From positions 186,001 to 250,000 of the forward strand of contig OX328103.1 in NCBI GenBank assembly GCA_946811185.2: a stretch of DNA of 64,000 bases, read 5' to 3'. The DNA is from Hippopus hippopus (taxonomy: Eukaryota; Mollusca; Bivalvia; Cardiida; Cardiidae). Of the stretch, positions 11,514 through 23,327 are shown piece after piece (position 1 is the first letter of the stretch; each line of letters opens with the position of its first letter). The notes under the pieces are model-generated. The model saw nothing but the letters and a program-made list of their open reading frames with translations, was not told the origin of the DNA and ran no database searches. The position numbers and the translations under genes are program-made.

Positions 11514-11871
11514 GTAAGAAAACAGGTTCAGAATGAGAAATCTTACTCTCCGATGACATTATGTTGGAATTGTAAACAATAGTCCTATCTACTCATAGCA
11601 CTAATGAGATGCAATGTTATCACATGACGTTCTCGAAGACCTAGTTCGAATATACACGAACGATAATGAAGGTTGTCTCGATCAATGGTGTCCATGAAAT
11701 CGACGGGCTTCTCCATGCATTTTCGCTCACGTATATTATGGCAACCAATGCAGTAACTGACACGCTCGAGTTTTTTTTTTTTATCTTATATATGTGTGTT
11801 GTAATGGGTTATCCAATATATTTTCGAGTTATGAATGGTGAAAATTACCTATTTTTGGCTTTACAGGGGCT
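11514..11871. other. No gene recognised
   Basis: Unique-looking sequence with a T-tract at 11771-11781. A short open frame here has no supporting splice or domain evidence. Confidence 0.4.
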
Positions 11872-12145
11872 TTAAAAGACTACCATCTGACAAACTTTCC
11901 AAGCTCTTACCAACGACAAAACATTGTGGGAAAAGGAGAAAATGCTGGTTACTGGCATTTTCTCCTTTTCCCACTGTGTTTTCACCGCCTTCCTTTATTA
12001 GGGTTTTTACAACCTGGTACTTTTTGGTACAGGGTTACGTCTATGCTAAATGACAAAATTTTAGACTTGTCCATATTAAAAGTATTTTGCAGACAACAAA
12101 TAGATGTTGGCTCCAATGATGGGATTTGTCTTTGAAGCAGTAAAA
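11872..12145 (-). mobile_element. MITE-A, shortened copy plus fragment
   Basis: The hairpin at 11922-11975 is good but the long arm is shortened. A second long-arm fragment (12046-12145) stops at the ATCA microsatellite. Confidence 0.7.
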
Positions 12146-12147
12146 AT

Positions 12148-12262
12148 CGATCTATCAATCAATCAATGATTTGATCAATCCATCCATCGATCCATCCATC
12201 CATCAATCAATCAACTGAACTGTCCATCCACTGATCAATCAATCAATCAATCAAACAATAAA
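12148..12262. repeat. Microsatellite (ATCA/ATCC)n
   Basis: Imperfect tetranucleotide array resembling an expanded SINE-a tail, although no SINE body is attached. Confidence 0.75.
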
Positions 12263-12524
12263 TTAGAAAGTGACTTTCCATTTCTATGATTATTTCTCCT
12301 GAATGTCAAATTTACAAGTGAAGAAATGTCTACATTTAGTAACATACCTCTAATGGATTAAGATTAAAAGATTACTAATACTGCTGTCATTTTTCAGAAC
12401 ACCCCTGTTCCAGATTTTTATTTTTTTGTAACCCTGAATTCTGGGTGTTGAGGTTATTTCAATAAATTAAGCCAGGATTGAATTGCTGCTGTCCCAACTC
12501 AACAATCTGTGATTCCATTATTTG

Positions 12525-13265
12525 GCCAAATGGGAAGGAGGATGGAATTATCTGCCAAAAGTGGTTTTAAAGCATTTCCATGATACATTATCTGAAGCAA
12601 GTCATTTCACAATCAAGCATCCCTTAAATCCATTTTGTCTAACAACTGGCTGAATCCTGAGGTAGAACAGTCCTTGGATATGCAGAAAACTTACCAAAAG
12701 CAAAAGTTTTGACCCAGGTCAGCCTGGATGGGTTCTGTAAGCTAACATGGGTCTACACTTTTTGCCCTTGCATTTAACCTCCTTTTCACAAAGCATGCCT
12801 CATTTGTATGAGATCCAAGGCATCTCAATGGAAACAGTAATTTGAGAAAATGACTTTGTATCACGAGGTTTTTCTTAACCCTATACCACACAACCAAATT
12901 TTATACCTGTCCAAACTCAAAGCATCATGCAGATGGCAAAGTGAATGCAGCTAAAATTGTAGTTGTCTTTGATAGGGTAAGAACATTGTGGGAAAGGGAG
13001 AAAATGCTGGTTACCAGCATTTTCTCTTTTTCTCCACAATGTTTCATAAGTCTTCTTTCTCAAATTCCTTAAAAGTCAGCATTGTGTGGTAAAGGGTTAA
13101 ACCAGGTGCAAGCTGACTTGGGTCAATACATGTACTTTCTGCAGATGCTTTTAAACCCCTTTTCATTGTGAAAGCTCATTCATGAGATCAAAGGCATCTT
13201 AATTGCAACAGCATTTGGTGAAAGCATTTCAGAAAATGACTTTTTATCACAAGGATGTTATTTAG
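12525..13265. mobile_element. Family E element, with MITE-A inside
   Basis: It contains CCAAAAGTGGTTTTAAAGC, the GACCCAGGTCAGCCTGG core, and CATTTAACCTCCTTTTCAC. After the MITE-A at 12875-13100 a second core (ACCAGGTGCAAGCTGACTT) follows. Compare 45045-45330. Confidence 0.65.
12875..13100 (-). mobile_element. MITE-A nested in family E
   Basis: TTAA at both ends, with a full hairpin carrying minor mismatches. Confidence 0.88.
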
Positions 13266-13384
13266 GTTTTACAAACTTGTATAAATAACACAATATTTCT
13301 AATCCTTTCAAAGATAACCCCCATCATTTGAACACCATTTAATTGGTCATCAACAAATCCTCTCACTTTGGACAGGTTTAAAAT

Positions 13385-13815
13385 TTGTTCCTTGCTGGCA
13401 GAAAAAATGAAATATAAAACCATAGTATATAGTAAACAGCAAACAAAAAATAGTGCAACCTGGCAACTTTTTTAGCTAGCTAGACTAACACTTAGACCAA
13501 CTGTACAATAACAGATTGTCATCTTCAAAAAAATTTCCACATTTTTAAAGATAATTTTATACCCGTTTTCAGCCAATTTTTCAGACAGTATTTAACCCAA
13601 TTCATCCTTAGAAACTATTTTCATTTCTTGTACTTCATGCCAAATGCTACCCCTGAAGGCTGCATGATTGCACAGATTACAACAGAATTGAATTTTTCTA
13701 TCCCTAATATTATCTGATTGTAATTATCTTAGTTTACACTACTGAGCCATTCTGCACACTTTCAACTTTTAACAGCATTTTTTTCTCTCTAGCTGTAAGG
13801 ACGTATCTTTAATGG
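13385..13815. mobile_element. Family C remnant followed by family D element
   Basis: 13440-13560 keeps the CAACCTGGCAACTTTTTTAG and AACAGATTGTCATCTTCA motifs of family C. 13560-13815 is family D, ending AAGGACGTATCTTTAA. Confidence 0.65.
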
Positions 13816-14089
13816 TGATTGAAATTTGTGCATTTCTACAACTGGCATTGTTTACTTTTGGCAGCTATTGGGTCTTTAAGCTCTCAGTCTGCATCAGTAC
13901 ATGTACTAAGTCACATTTTACAAAAAGGTATGTTAAGAGGTCACTATCTCAAGTTGACCTTGACGGGACTACAAGGACAATGACCTCTGCACTCATCATA
14001 TACAAAAAATGATGGTTACCCCTTTGCCAAGCAACCCCTGAACTAACCTTTAACCACACAATCCTGAGACTCACTGACCTTTAGCAAAC

Positions 14090-14275
14090 AGTGTAGATCA
14101 AGATCAGACTGCACAGAATGTGCAGTCTGATCTTGGATCTACACTGTCTGATAAGGAGATACTTTTCTTTAAAAAAGTAAGTTTGAAATAGACTTCTAGC
14201 ATTACTGGGGTTTATACCATCAGCCTGAAAGTTTTGTTTTAATTTGTTTAGCAGGACAAGGGTTGATAAACTGAG
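14090..14275. repeat. Family B element, long form
   Basis: The palindrome (ACAGTGTAGATCAAGATCAG and complement) at 14092-14149 is followed by the family's AT-rich tail up to TTTAGCAGGACAAGGG. Confidence 0.8.
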
Positions 14276-14277
14276 AA

Positions 14278-14507
14278 TGAACTCCTTACCAAACAATCCC
14301 TCAGTTTTCACGACTCTGTGAAAGAAGCTTTTTGAAAACGTTGTGCGAAAAGGAGAAAATGCTGGTAACCAGCATTTTCTCCTTTTCCCACAATGTTTTC
14401 TACCCTTCCTAAAACAAATTTCAATTTTTGAGTCACTTTAATTTTGTCGTCTGCTAATGCTTTCAATTTGGAACAGTCTAAAATTTTGTTCTTTGGTAAA
14501 GAGTTAG
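14278..14507 (+). mobile_element. MITE-A
   Basis: Left flank TGAA and right flank TTAG are decayed target sites. The hairpin has one mismatch. Confidence 0.85.
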
Positions 14508-14621
14508 AGAACAACCAATTTTGTGTTCCTTTGCATGATAATTAAGGTTGCCAAAATAAGGACAATAAGTAGGACTCTGACCTCATATACATGTAGTACA
14601 TTGCGCTGAATTTGCAAAAAA

Positions 14622-14690
14622 AAGAGTATAGATCTGTATCAGACTTCATTAAACATGCAGTCTGATCTTGTGTTTACATTGCCTCACATA
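14622..14690. repeat. Family B palindrome, decayed
   Basis: GTATAGATCTGTATCAGACT and a complementary CAGTCTGATCTTGTGT arm. Confidence 0.6.
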
Positions 14691-14717
14691 TTTTGTGTAT
14701 TGAGGTCATAAAAGCCC

Positions 14718-14929
14718 TTAACCCTTTGCCACACAATCCCGGTTTTTACTGACCAAGGACAATAAGGCTTATTATAACTTTATGGGAAAAGGAGAAAATG
14801 TTGGTAACTAACATTTTCTCCTTTTCCCTATTAAATACAGAAATCATCATTAAATAAACTTTAATTTGTCGTCTGCTGATGCTTTCAATTTCGTTGAATA
14901 TAAAATTTTGTCGTTGTGTTAAGAGTTAA
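14718..14929 (+). mobile_element. MITE-A
   Basis: TTAA at both ends. The hairpin centre reads GTTGGTAACTAAC. The right stem is short. Confidence 0.83.
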
Positions 14930-15024
14930 TTGATGAGTTTTGTGTTCCCTTTTTCGTACAGAATTTTTCATTCATTTGATCCGAAATTGCCAAGAAAACC
15001 AAAGCTTTCCAAGGTGCCTGAAAA

Positions 15025-15340
15025 CTGATTGATTGATTGAATGGTGTTTAATGCCATTTTCAACATTATCTCAGTTATATTGCAGCAGCCAGTGCACCTA
15101 TCCATGCTTTCCATGAGTTAAATCTTTGACCAGAACTCTGCACAATTTCCTCTCAAAGCCACTGGCTGCTTTTCCACATAACCATCATGGAAATAATGGT
15201 CATCCGTGGGACAGGAAAGAATCCTGTCGCACTGACTAATTATCAATTACTGGGAAGAAATTGGCTTAGTCAATCAAACCCGCGACCTCCAGGCCTGTTC
15301 TCAAGTCCTACATGCTACTGACTGAGCTACCAGGGTGCAT
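15025..15340 (-). mobile_element. SINE-a, full length
   Basis: Read on the minus strand: head GTAGCTCAGTCAGTAGCATG, B-box GGTCGCGGGTTTGATT, body, and an AATCAATCAATC tail at 15026-15040. Confidence 0.85.
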
Positions 15341-15384
15341 GAAGAGTTTACAAGAACATAAATGAGATGAGATCCAAAAAGTTA

Positions 15385-15425
15385 CTGTATAGTTAGTGTA
15401 CAGTTTGATCTTGACCTACAATGAC
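15385..15425. repeat. Family B fragment
   Basis: Only the AGTTTGATCTTGACCTACA arm is clear. Confidence 0.4.
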
Positions 15426-15451
15426 CAAAAAAAGGCACAAAGTTCTGAAGG

Positions 15452-15680
15452 TTAACCCTTTACTAAATGACAAAATTTTGGACTTGTCAAAATAGAAAGC
15501 ATTTGCATGCAACAAATTTAGTATAGCTCAAAAGGGAAAAGTAGTCTGAGGAAGGGTAGAAACTATTCTGGGAAACAGAGAAAATGCTGGTAACCAGCAT
15601 TTTCTCCTTTTCCCACACAGTTTTCACAAATCCTCTTCCTAAGGGTCGTTAAAACTTGGGACTGTATCGAAAAGGGTTAA
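15452..15680 (-). mobile_element. MITE-A
   Basis: TTAA at both ends, with a full hairpin of about 65 bp carrying three mismatches. Confidence 0.9.
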
Positions 15681-15751
15681 AAAGTTCAAAAACCAGAATA
15701 TGCGAAATCATTAGCATGTGTAACTCCACGTGAAGAACAATAGAAATCACA

Positions 15752-15980
15752 TTAACTCCATACCAAATGACAAAATTTTACACTTGACCAAATTGAAAGC
15801 TTTTGCAGATGACAGTATAAATGTAGCTCAAGTGATGATTTCTGTCTTTCATAGGGTAGAAAACATTGTGGGAAAAGGAGAAAATGCTGGTTACCAGCAT
15901 TTTCTCCTTTTCCCACAATGTTTTCAAAAGCCTTCTATTTCAGGGTTATTACAGCTTGGGACTGTGTGGTAAAGGGTTAA
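15752..15980 (-). mobile_element. MITE-A, best-preserved representative
   Basis: This 229-bp copy is flanked by TTAA on both sides. The right end reads GTGTGGTAAAGGG-TTAA. The inverse (CCCTTTACCACACAA) opens + oriented copies, and the left end has a related CATACCAAATGAC end, so the terminal repeats are short and imperfect. A long arm of about 110 bp is followed by a hairpin of about 65 bp: GAAAACATTGTGGGAAAAGG, AGAAAATGCTGG, a two-base turn, then the exact complement. A short arm of about 45 bp (TTTCAGGGTTATTACAGC) completes it. TTAA target duplication with CCCT ends is the rule for piggyBac elements, so a piggyBac-like non-autonomous MITE is my inference. There is no coding capacity; short reading frames across it are artefacts. 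Confidence 0.9.
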
Positions 15981-16059
15981 AAGTAAATACATGCAGAAAT
16001 ATTACGAAAATGCATAGGAATGCATAAGAAAATGACAAAAAATGAAAAACATAACAATG

Positions 16060-16857
16060 AAAGTAAAATGTTTATCTTCAGTGTCATAGAAAAATATTGT
16101 GAGGAAAATCAGCAATTGCTTCTTTTCTTCATTGTTTTCAAAAGCTGTTGTAAGAGGGTAAAACCCACACTGGTATGATAAAGGTTCAAGTCATTTTTAA
16201 CTATGAATGTAATGGTGCATGAACATGATAAACTTTAGAATAAAAAGCTCTTAAGAAGTCCAAAAGAAAAGCAATGGCAAACGACATAACTTAAATGTTG
16301 TACAGTTGATAGGAATTGTCTGTAACAAGGTAGAAAATATTGTGAGAAAAGGAGAAAATGCTCACATTCACTATTGTTTTCCTAACTGTTTTCTATCCAT
16401 TTGTCGTAACGTTGTGTGAATACTTTCAATTTGGGCAAGTCCAAAATTTTGTCCTCTGGTATATGATTCACCCTTTACCAAACAATGACCTTAAGAAATA
16501 AGGCTTTTAAATACATAATGATTTTCTACCATATCAGAGAAAAAGTCCAGCAATTTAGAAATTTATTATTTTTTTGTCTGCAAATGCTTTCAATTGGGTA
16601 GAGTCTAACATTTTGTCATCTAGTAGTTCATTCCTGACTAAACAAAAAAATTTTAGGATTGTCAAAATTGGAAGCATTTGCAGTCAACAAAACTGAATGT
16701 GACTCAAAAATTGACATTCATTTTAGTACGGTAAAAAACATTGTGAGAAAAAGGAGAAAATGCTAGTTACCAGCATTTTCTCCTTTTCCTACAATGTTTT
16801 CAAAAGCTTTCTTTTCCAAAGTTGTTTTAACCTCGGGACTGTGTGGTAAAGAGTTAA
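16060..16857. mobile_element. MITE-A cluster of four, three degenerate
   Basis: Two hairpin-poor - copies (about 16060-16200 and 16245-16470) and a + copy with a deleted hairpin (16468-16628) are followed by a good - copy (16626-16857, TTAA at right, full hairpin). Confidence 0.7.
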
Positions 16858-16923
16858 AGCAGTATGATGTTTCATGTCTAATGTTTCCTGAACATGACTT
16901 TAGCAGTGTAGCAGTCTAACACT

Positions 16924-17318
16924 TTAACCCTTTTCCCACACAATGCCAACATTTCTATAGACCCTGGGAAAGAAGCCTTTTGAAAACACGGTGGGAAAGG
17001 GAGAAAATGCAATCAGCATTTTGTCCTTTTCCCACAATTTTTTCTACCCTATCAAGGACTATTTTGGTCATTGAGCCATCCTTAAATGCTTTCAATTTGG
17101 GCATGTCCAAAATTTTGTTGCATACGATAAAACTATGGACTTGAAAATATTGAAATTATTTGCAGACAACAAATTTAGGGGCTTAAATCTACCTTAGAAA
17201 GGTTAGAGAACATTTCGGGAAAAAGGAGAAAATGCTGGTCACAAGCATTTTTTCCTTTTCCCACAATATTTACAAAAGCCTTTTTCCTCAAGGTTGTTGA
17301 AACTGTGGAGCTAAGGAG
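16924..17318. mobile_element. MITE-A inverted pair
   Basis: A + copy (16924-17125, AGAAAATGCAATCAGCATT centre) abuts a diverged - copy (17125-17318). Confidence 0.7.
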
Positions 17319-17546
17319 CAAATGGTACATGTATTATCAATATATTCTCCAGGAGCCATCTTCAATAACCACCAGTATAGTATTTTCAGAGCCCTGAGTA
17401 AATCTAGTACATAATTTTGGGTTTTCCATTATGTAAAATGATCTCCCATTTCTTACACTTTACCTCCCAAAAATCCTTCATGTGTAAAAACACATTAAAA
17501 CATGTTACTTTGCAAGATTTTTAGATCCATTTTATGCATAAATGGG

Positions 17547-17996
17547 TAACTTACCGAGCAACAAATTTTTAAGACTTGTTCAATTTGAAAGCATCAAATT
17601 TTGCAGAAGACAAATTTAATACTATTCAAATGATTTTATTTACCTTTGGAATGGAAGAAAACTTTGTGGGGAAATAGGAGAAAATGCTGGTTACCAGCAT
17701 TTTCTTCTTTTCCCACAAACGGCTATTTGCTCAGGAACTTTAAAACTCTAGATTGTATAGTAAAGAGTTAGTCCTTTACCACACAATGCAGACTTTTAAC
17801 GACCCTGGGAAAGAACCCTTTTGAAAACATTGTGGGAAAAGTAGAAAATACTGGTAACCAGCATTTTCTCCTTTTCCCACAATGTTTTCTACCCTATCAA
17901 AGAAAACTTGCACCAATTCAGCTACATTTAAATTGTCATCTGCAAATGCTCTCAATTTAGACAAGGCTAAAATTTTGTTGTCTGGTAAACTGTTAA
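17547..17996. mobile_element. MITE-A inverted pair
   Basis: A - copy (17547-17771) and a + copy (17768-17996) share a TTAG junction. The second has a strong hairpin and an exact TTAA on its right. Confidence 0.85.
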
Positions 17997-18029
17997 TGTA
18001 TAACTGGGTATCAGTCATAAATCAGAATT

Positions 18030-18270
18030 TTAACCCTTTACCAAACAACAAAAATTTGGCATCATCCATATTGAAAGCATTTGCAGACGACAATTTAAAT
18101 GTGAGATTTTGAGAGATTCAACTTTGAAAAAAGTAAGACAACCTTATGGGAAAAGAAGAAAATGCTGGTTAACAGCATTTTCTTCTTTTCTTTTCCCACA
18201 ATGTTTTTCTCTTTTCTCAGCTTTTCTCTTCCAGGTTCTTAAAACTTGAAAATGTGTGGTAGAGGGTTAA
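18030..18270 (-). mobile_element. MITE-A, duplicated stem segment
   Basis: TTAA at both ends. The right stem carries a small TTTTC duplication. Confidence 0.85.
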
Positions 18271-18399
18271 CCTTTATGCTGCTCAGTCCAAGATCATACT
18301 GCACAAAAAATGCAGTCCGATGTTGCATCAAGACTGTTGCATTCTCTGAGAATATTCAAGCCAAAAGACCTTCAACAAAAAACTTTAGACACTTTCAAC

Positions 18400-18760
18400 T
18401 TTGGGGCTGTGGTGTCTGCAGTCGTAAAGCATAGCTTCGGCCTTGCAACCCGAAGGTCCCGAATTCAATTCCCAGGGGTGGTGTCAACTTTGGGACCGTT
18501 AGTTTGCCCACAATTCAGCGCAAGTACTGGTGTAGTTCAAAGGAAGCAGAATAGCAAGAGATTAGTTTAAGTTGCAACAGCTTGTTTCTCAATCGATGTA
18601 AAATACATACGTTTCAACTGACTTTGGGACCTTTCTTTAGCCCACATGTTTGGCGCAAGTACTGGTGTAGTTCCCAGGAAGCAGAATCAAGAGAGATTAG
18701 TATAAACTGCAAGAACTTGATTCTCAATCAATGTACAATAAATATGTTCTAACTAAAATA
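18400..18760 (+). mobile_element. SINE-b with duplicated 3' body
   Basis: The tRNA-like head (GGTGTCTGCAGTCGTAAAGC, then GAATTCAATTCCC) is followed by GCGCAAGTACTGGTGTAG and AACAGCTTGTTTCTCAATCG. The core plus tail is then repeated once more (18616-18755), giving a head-core-core structure. Confidence 0.75.
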
Positions 18761-18764
18761 AATT

Positions 18765-19117
18765 TTAACCCTTTACCACACAATTGCAAGTTTTAACAAT
18801 CCTGTATTTATTCCTTTTCCCACAATGTTTTCTGCCCTATCATTGGCACTATCAAGAATTTGAGCCACTTTTGATCTGTTGTCTGCAAATGCTTTGAATT
18901 TGGACAAGTCTAACATTTTAACATGCGGTAAAGAGTTAACTCTTCTACACAAAAGAAATATTTTGACTTGCTCAAATGGAAAGCATGTGCAGATGACAAT
19001 TTAAATATGACTCAAATAATAGAATATGTCTTTGATAGGATAAAAAACACTGTGGGAAAAGGGAAAAGGAGAAAATGCTGGGTCTTTAAAAGTCGGGATT
19101 GTGTGGCAAAGGGTTAA
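18765..19117. mobile_element. MITE-A inverted pair
   Basis: A + copy (18765-18939) with the left stem deleted and a - copy (18936-19117) with the right stem deleted share a TTAA. Each has kept one arm of the hairpin. Confidence 0.82.
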
Positions 19118-19475
19118 TGTAACACTAAGCAGCCAAAAATATACAAAGCGAGTGTTAAAACCCATTTAAATCATACCATTTAAAAGTATGGAAATTATTG
19201 TGAAGATGACAATCTGTTATTGTACCGTCGGTGCAAGAGTTAACTGCTGGCAGTGAAATTATGGTTGTGAGTTGCCAGGTCACTGTCCTTTGCTTACTTT
19301 TTGCCTGATTTTAAAATTCATTTTTCTGCCAGTTATTAACATCATTGGACTGACCACACAACAACAGATTGTCATCTTCATAATATTTTCCTGTTTTAAA
19401 TGGTATGATTTAAATTTCAACACATTTTAACACCTGCATTGGTGCTTTTGGCAGCTTTTTGGCCTTTAAACCACA
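19118..19475. mobile_element. Family C foldback, most complete copy
   Basis: AAATCATACCATTTAAAAG with the GAAGATGACAATCTGTTATT region on the left is matched by the complementary region AACAGATTGTCATCTTCATA / AAATGGTATGATTT on the right, giving imperfect arms of about 150 bp around TTTGCTTACTTTTTG. Confidence 0.8.
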
Positions 19476-20820
19476 GATATAGGAATCATAAGAAAACTGC
19501 CACACCTACCTATCACAGCTACATCAACACACACTCGTGAATGATTTTGTTTACTAAAAGACATTACGTCTTTGCTCTTCAAAGTCTTCTTTTAACAGTT
19601 TCTAATGACACTTGTTTGGTTGTCTCTGTTTGAAAGTTTGGTGCTTTTTGTTGTCTCTATTAAGCACTCTGGTGTGGATTTACAGGACAGAGGTGGATGG
19701 TGTGTGCTCCTTGTGTGTGGACAGTGACATCATCATCACAGGTCATTAAAGGGGCTGAGGGGTCAGGCAGTGGCCCCTCTTACTTCTTCACAATTCTCTT
19801 TCTCATTTTATCACAGTGGTAAGGGATCCCAAATTCACCCTTTCTGAAAAGAAACGGAAAGAAAAGTCAAATTTGTGGACATTTTCTTCCTAAACATTGA
19901 AACAGCGACCCATATGCCCTCAAGTGCTGTACTCAACCAACTACACAACCGGGCTTGGCCTCTAATCATGAATCTATACTGTTATTGAGATAGGACAGAC
20001 TGTATTTCAGCTAATTAACACTCCCTACCTGATAGTAGCTCCCCCAACTATACTGCTTACTTTAGGTCTTGGTACAATCCCAACCCACACACAACCTTGA
20101 AACCTCGATGACTGTAGTGACAAACTTCCAAACGCAACATAACTTCACTAAAACTTTTCAAATGCAGACTGACAAAAATTATCGATAACCAATATCTTAT
20201 GAAAATACCAACGATGTCAGTGGTATCAAGTTTAGACGATGTCTTTGAAAAATATTACAGACATCTTTTGATCAATTAATGTGTAACACATGTATTCCCA
20301 GTTGTGCTACTATTAAAGTACTGTATTTACTCTACTATAAAACTGCACTTAATGTCTACGGCCCCAAACCCTCATATTAAAAGACAGAAGCTGCCGAAAT
20401 TGGCCGAATAGCCTTTACGAAAACATTGATGTTACACGATATTTACCGATGAGTTAGGGGTCATAATCCTTAAGTTTTGGGAAATTGGCTATGAAGTAAG
20501 AGTGTCATGTTGGCATTTTTGCATGGTGCCCTGGCGCATAAATTTGGTAAAATATGGTAGTTGGTTTTTGAATTCAAGTTTCCTAAATTGCTACAAAGTA
20601 ATCAATGAAACTGACTTCAAAATGCGTATAATTTCAGATCTTTTGAATTCTTTCTTCCAAATACATTATCTCAACATAAATCTCATCATTAAGTTCTACT
20701 TATTTCTCTTTTCACCACTTCATTATCTTATCATTCCTGCGGAGTCTGAATCTTTAATCAACACTTGCTGCAAAAGTAACTTTACTGATATAAACCTTTA
20801 TTGCACTAGCATGGATTCAT
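19476..20820. other. Low-copy region
   Basis: Apart from the candidate exon at 19780-19843, nothing is recognised. 20500-20560 carries GCATGGTGCCCTGGCGCATA, whose complement recurs near 36040, so a diverged repeat is likely there. Confidence 0.4.
19780..19843 (-). CDS. Candidate terminal exon of an unrecognised gene
   Basis: After a good polypyrimidine acceptor (CCGTTTCTTTTCAG) there is one split-codon base and 20 codons, KGEFGIPYHCDKMRKRIVKK, then TAA. The composition is protein-like and the stretch matches none of the window's repeat families. I could not find an upstream exon with a matching phase at higher coordinates within the window, and no polyadenylation signal was obvious. It could be a chance reading frame. 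Confidence 0.22.
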
Positions 20821-21046
20821 TTAACCCTTTACCACAGAATCCGGAGTTTTAACAACCCTTTGAAAGGAGCCTTTGGAAAACATTGTGGAAAAAGGAGAAA
20901 ATGCTAAACAGCATTTTCTCCTTTTTCCACAATGTTTTCTACCCTATCTAAGAAAATTCCATCATATGAGCCACATTTAAATTGAAGTTTGCAAATGCTT
21001 TCAGTTTGGTTGTAAGTCTTTTACTATGTCGTCTGCTAAAGAGTGA
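20821..21046 (+). mobile_element. MITE-A
   Basis: TTAA left, GTGA right. The stem turn is shortened to AAATGCTAAACAGCATTT. Confidence 0.88.
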
Positions 21047-21150
21047 AAAGATCAAAGTAATACAAGCATCACTGTATCAGAATGAGGTCATTATGAAGAT
21101 CAAAGGAGAATCTAAAGACTTTCAAGCCTAGATCTATCATACTAAATTCA

Positions 21151-21501
21151 TTAAAGATACATCTGTATTCATTTTCAGGCAATTTTCAGTCAGTTTTTCT
21201 AAACCATTTCATCTTTACTTTATGAAAATATAATTATTTTTGTATCTTTATGCCAAATGTTGCCACTGACAGCTGCAAGGCTGCACAGATTACAACGGAA
21301 AGAAAAATGCATTTCATGTTTTGCAGGCCTTCAACGCAATCAGTGTTGTCATTTTTGGATTTAAGTGAGCACAAATCCCTTGAATTTTTCTATTCCTTAC
21401 AACATAATATCTTTGTAAAGTTGTGTTTACAGAGCTGAGCCATTCTACACACTATCAAGTTTTAACAGCATTTTTCCTCTCTCACAGTAGGGAAGTATCT
21501 T
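21151..21501 (+). mobile_element. Family D element
   Basis: It starts TTAAAGATACATCTG, contains ATGCCAAATGTTGCCACTGA and TTGTGTTTACAGAGCTGAGC, and ends AGGGAAGTATCTTTT. Terminal inverted repeats of about 14 bp suggest a cut-and-paste element. Confidence 0.8.
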
Positions 21502-21502
21502 T

Positions 21503-22037
21503 TACACTCTACCACACAGTGGTGAGTTTTAACGACACTTGAAAATAAGGCTTTTGAAAACACAGTGAGAAAAGGAGACAATGCTGGTTACTAGCCAGCC
21601 GTTTTTGAACATTATTCAATTCTTTGTCAGACATACAAACAAATTTTGCTGTTTGGTCAAGAGTTAACCGTTTACCGCACAATACTATGTCTTAACGACC
21701 TTGAGGAAGAGGTCTTCTGAAAACGTGAGAAAAGGAGAAAATGTCTGCAAGCAGCATTTTCTCCTTTTCCAACATTGTTTTTTCCCCATAATAGAGATAT
21801 GTTTAATAACTTGAGCAATATTAATTTTGTCAGCCTTATCCAAATCGAAAGGAATGGCATATGACCAATTAAAAAATATAACTCAAAACATGATATTTGC
21901 ATTGAAAGGGTACAAAACATTGTGGAAAAAGGAGATAATGCTGGTTACGAGCCTTAACCTCAACCTTTCCGCACAATGTTTGCAAAAGCACTATTCCTTG
22001 GGGTTGATTTAAGTCTGTGTTGTGTGGTAAAGGGCTA
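21503..22037. mobile_element. MITE-A cluster of three
   Basis: A + copy (21503-21667, right stem lost) shares TTAA with another + copy (21664 to about 21840), which merges into a - copy ending GTGTGGTAAAGGGCTA. Confidence 0.7.
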
Positions 22038-22399
22038 CCTTACTTAGTCTTCAAGCACCTACAGTTGTTGCTTTTGCAGTGTAGCGCATGATACTTTTTA
22101 TTCCCCATAATATGTAGACAAACTTTATGAACACCAAAAACAAAAAGCAGCATTGGTTAGTTACAAGTACTTAGTCCTATATTCTGAAACTTTCAAAGGA
22201 GCTTTTTCTTTTTTTTCAATGTTTCACCATTGTACCACTGGCACCCGCTTTTTAAAACAAACACTTGTGTGTATGAAGATGACTAAATCAAAGGAAATGT
22301 TATCTTTATGAATGTGGGACAACCAGAAACCCCACTTCAAAGACCCAGTACTGGCAAAAAGTTAACACCCGCAATGTCACTTTTGGTCGCTATTAGGGC

Positions 22400-22602
22400 T
22401 ATAAACGACCTGAAAAAGAGAGCTTTTGAAACCAATATGGAAAAAGGAGAAAATGCTGATAACCAGCATTTTCTCCTTTTCCCACAATGTTTTCTACTCA
22501 ATTACAGGCAAGATTCATCATTTAAGCTACCCTTGACTTGTTGACTGCATATGCATTGAATTTTTGACAAATCTAAAATTTTTGTCCTTCAGTAAAGAGT
22601 AA
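22400..22602 (+). mobile_element. MITE-A, left end lost
   Basis: The hairpin AGAAAATGCTGATAACCAGC is good. The left terminus is replaced by unrelated sequence. Confidence 0.7.
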
Positions 22603-23010
22603 CAATGGCTAAATCGTGAGAATTTTTATCTTCATGAATGTAGGACAACCGGAAACTTATGATATAAATAGATCTGGATAATACTAATATTATTCGCACT
22701 GTGATAGAAAAGTACAATTGTATGCTATCAATGAATTATAGATGGACATAGGACGTCAGCAGGGATGCACTGAAAAGAAAACAAATACCGTATTATCTCT
22801 TTTGAATGCCCCTGGGGTGTTACATTTTCAAAAAAGAAAAAGAGGGGGCAATTAATAAAAGTAAAACAACAAAGAATTTTCTGAGGACAAAGATATTATT
22901 ACCATCCTGGTTTTAGTCAGCAATGACTGCCAAGCAATCAGCATTTGAGAAATGAGTATTTAATGCAGTGTTATCTCACAGCCGATCATGAGTCATTTTG
23001 ACAATATCTC
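22603..23010. other. No gene recognised
   Basis: AT-rich. TACCGTATTATCTCTTTTGA at about 22787 resembles a dispersed repeat terminus also glimpsed near 36015. Confidence 0.35.
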
Positions 23011-23228
23011 TTAACTACGCAGTAAATTTTTAACCTGGGCTAAATTGAAAGCATTTGAAGATGACAAACTAAATGTTAGAGAAAGAAGAAAATTTTTCTT
23101 TGAAATAGTGAAAAAATTGTGGGAAGAGAACATGCTGGATACTAGCATTTTCTCATTTTCCCACAATATTTTCAAAAGTCCTTTTCCTTGAGGTCGTCAG
23201 AAATGGGAACTGTGTAGTGAAGGGTTAA
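23011..23228 (-). mobile_element. MITE-A
   Basis: TTAA at both ends. The hairpin is shortened (TGCTGGATACTAGCA). Confidence 0.82.
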
Positions 23229-23327
23229 ATAGATTTCACAATTAATATTGAACAATGGAAGATTCCATTAGAACTTTCACATTTTGTCCAAGTCAGTAGA
23301 CAAATTATGTGTTACTTGAAATTTATC

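Noticed and set aside
15730..18018. Open frames with [18 protein letters not shown] in many places
   Set aside because: This is the translation of the MITE-A hairpin, recurring wherever the element occurs on either strand.
20502..20852. Plus-strand frame of 116 codons
   Set aside because: AT-rich Phe/Leu/Ile composition typical of chance frames. It runs into a MITE-A end.
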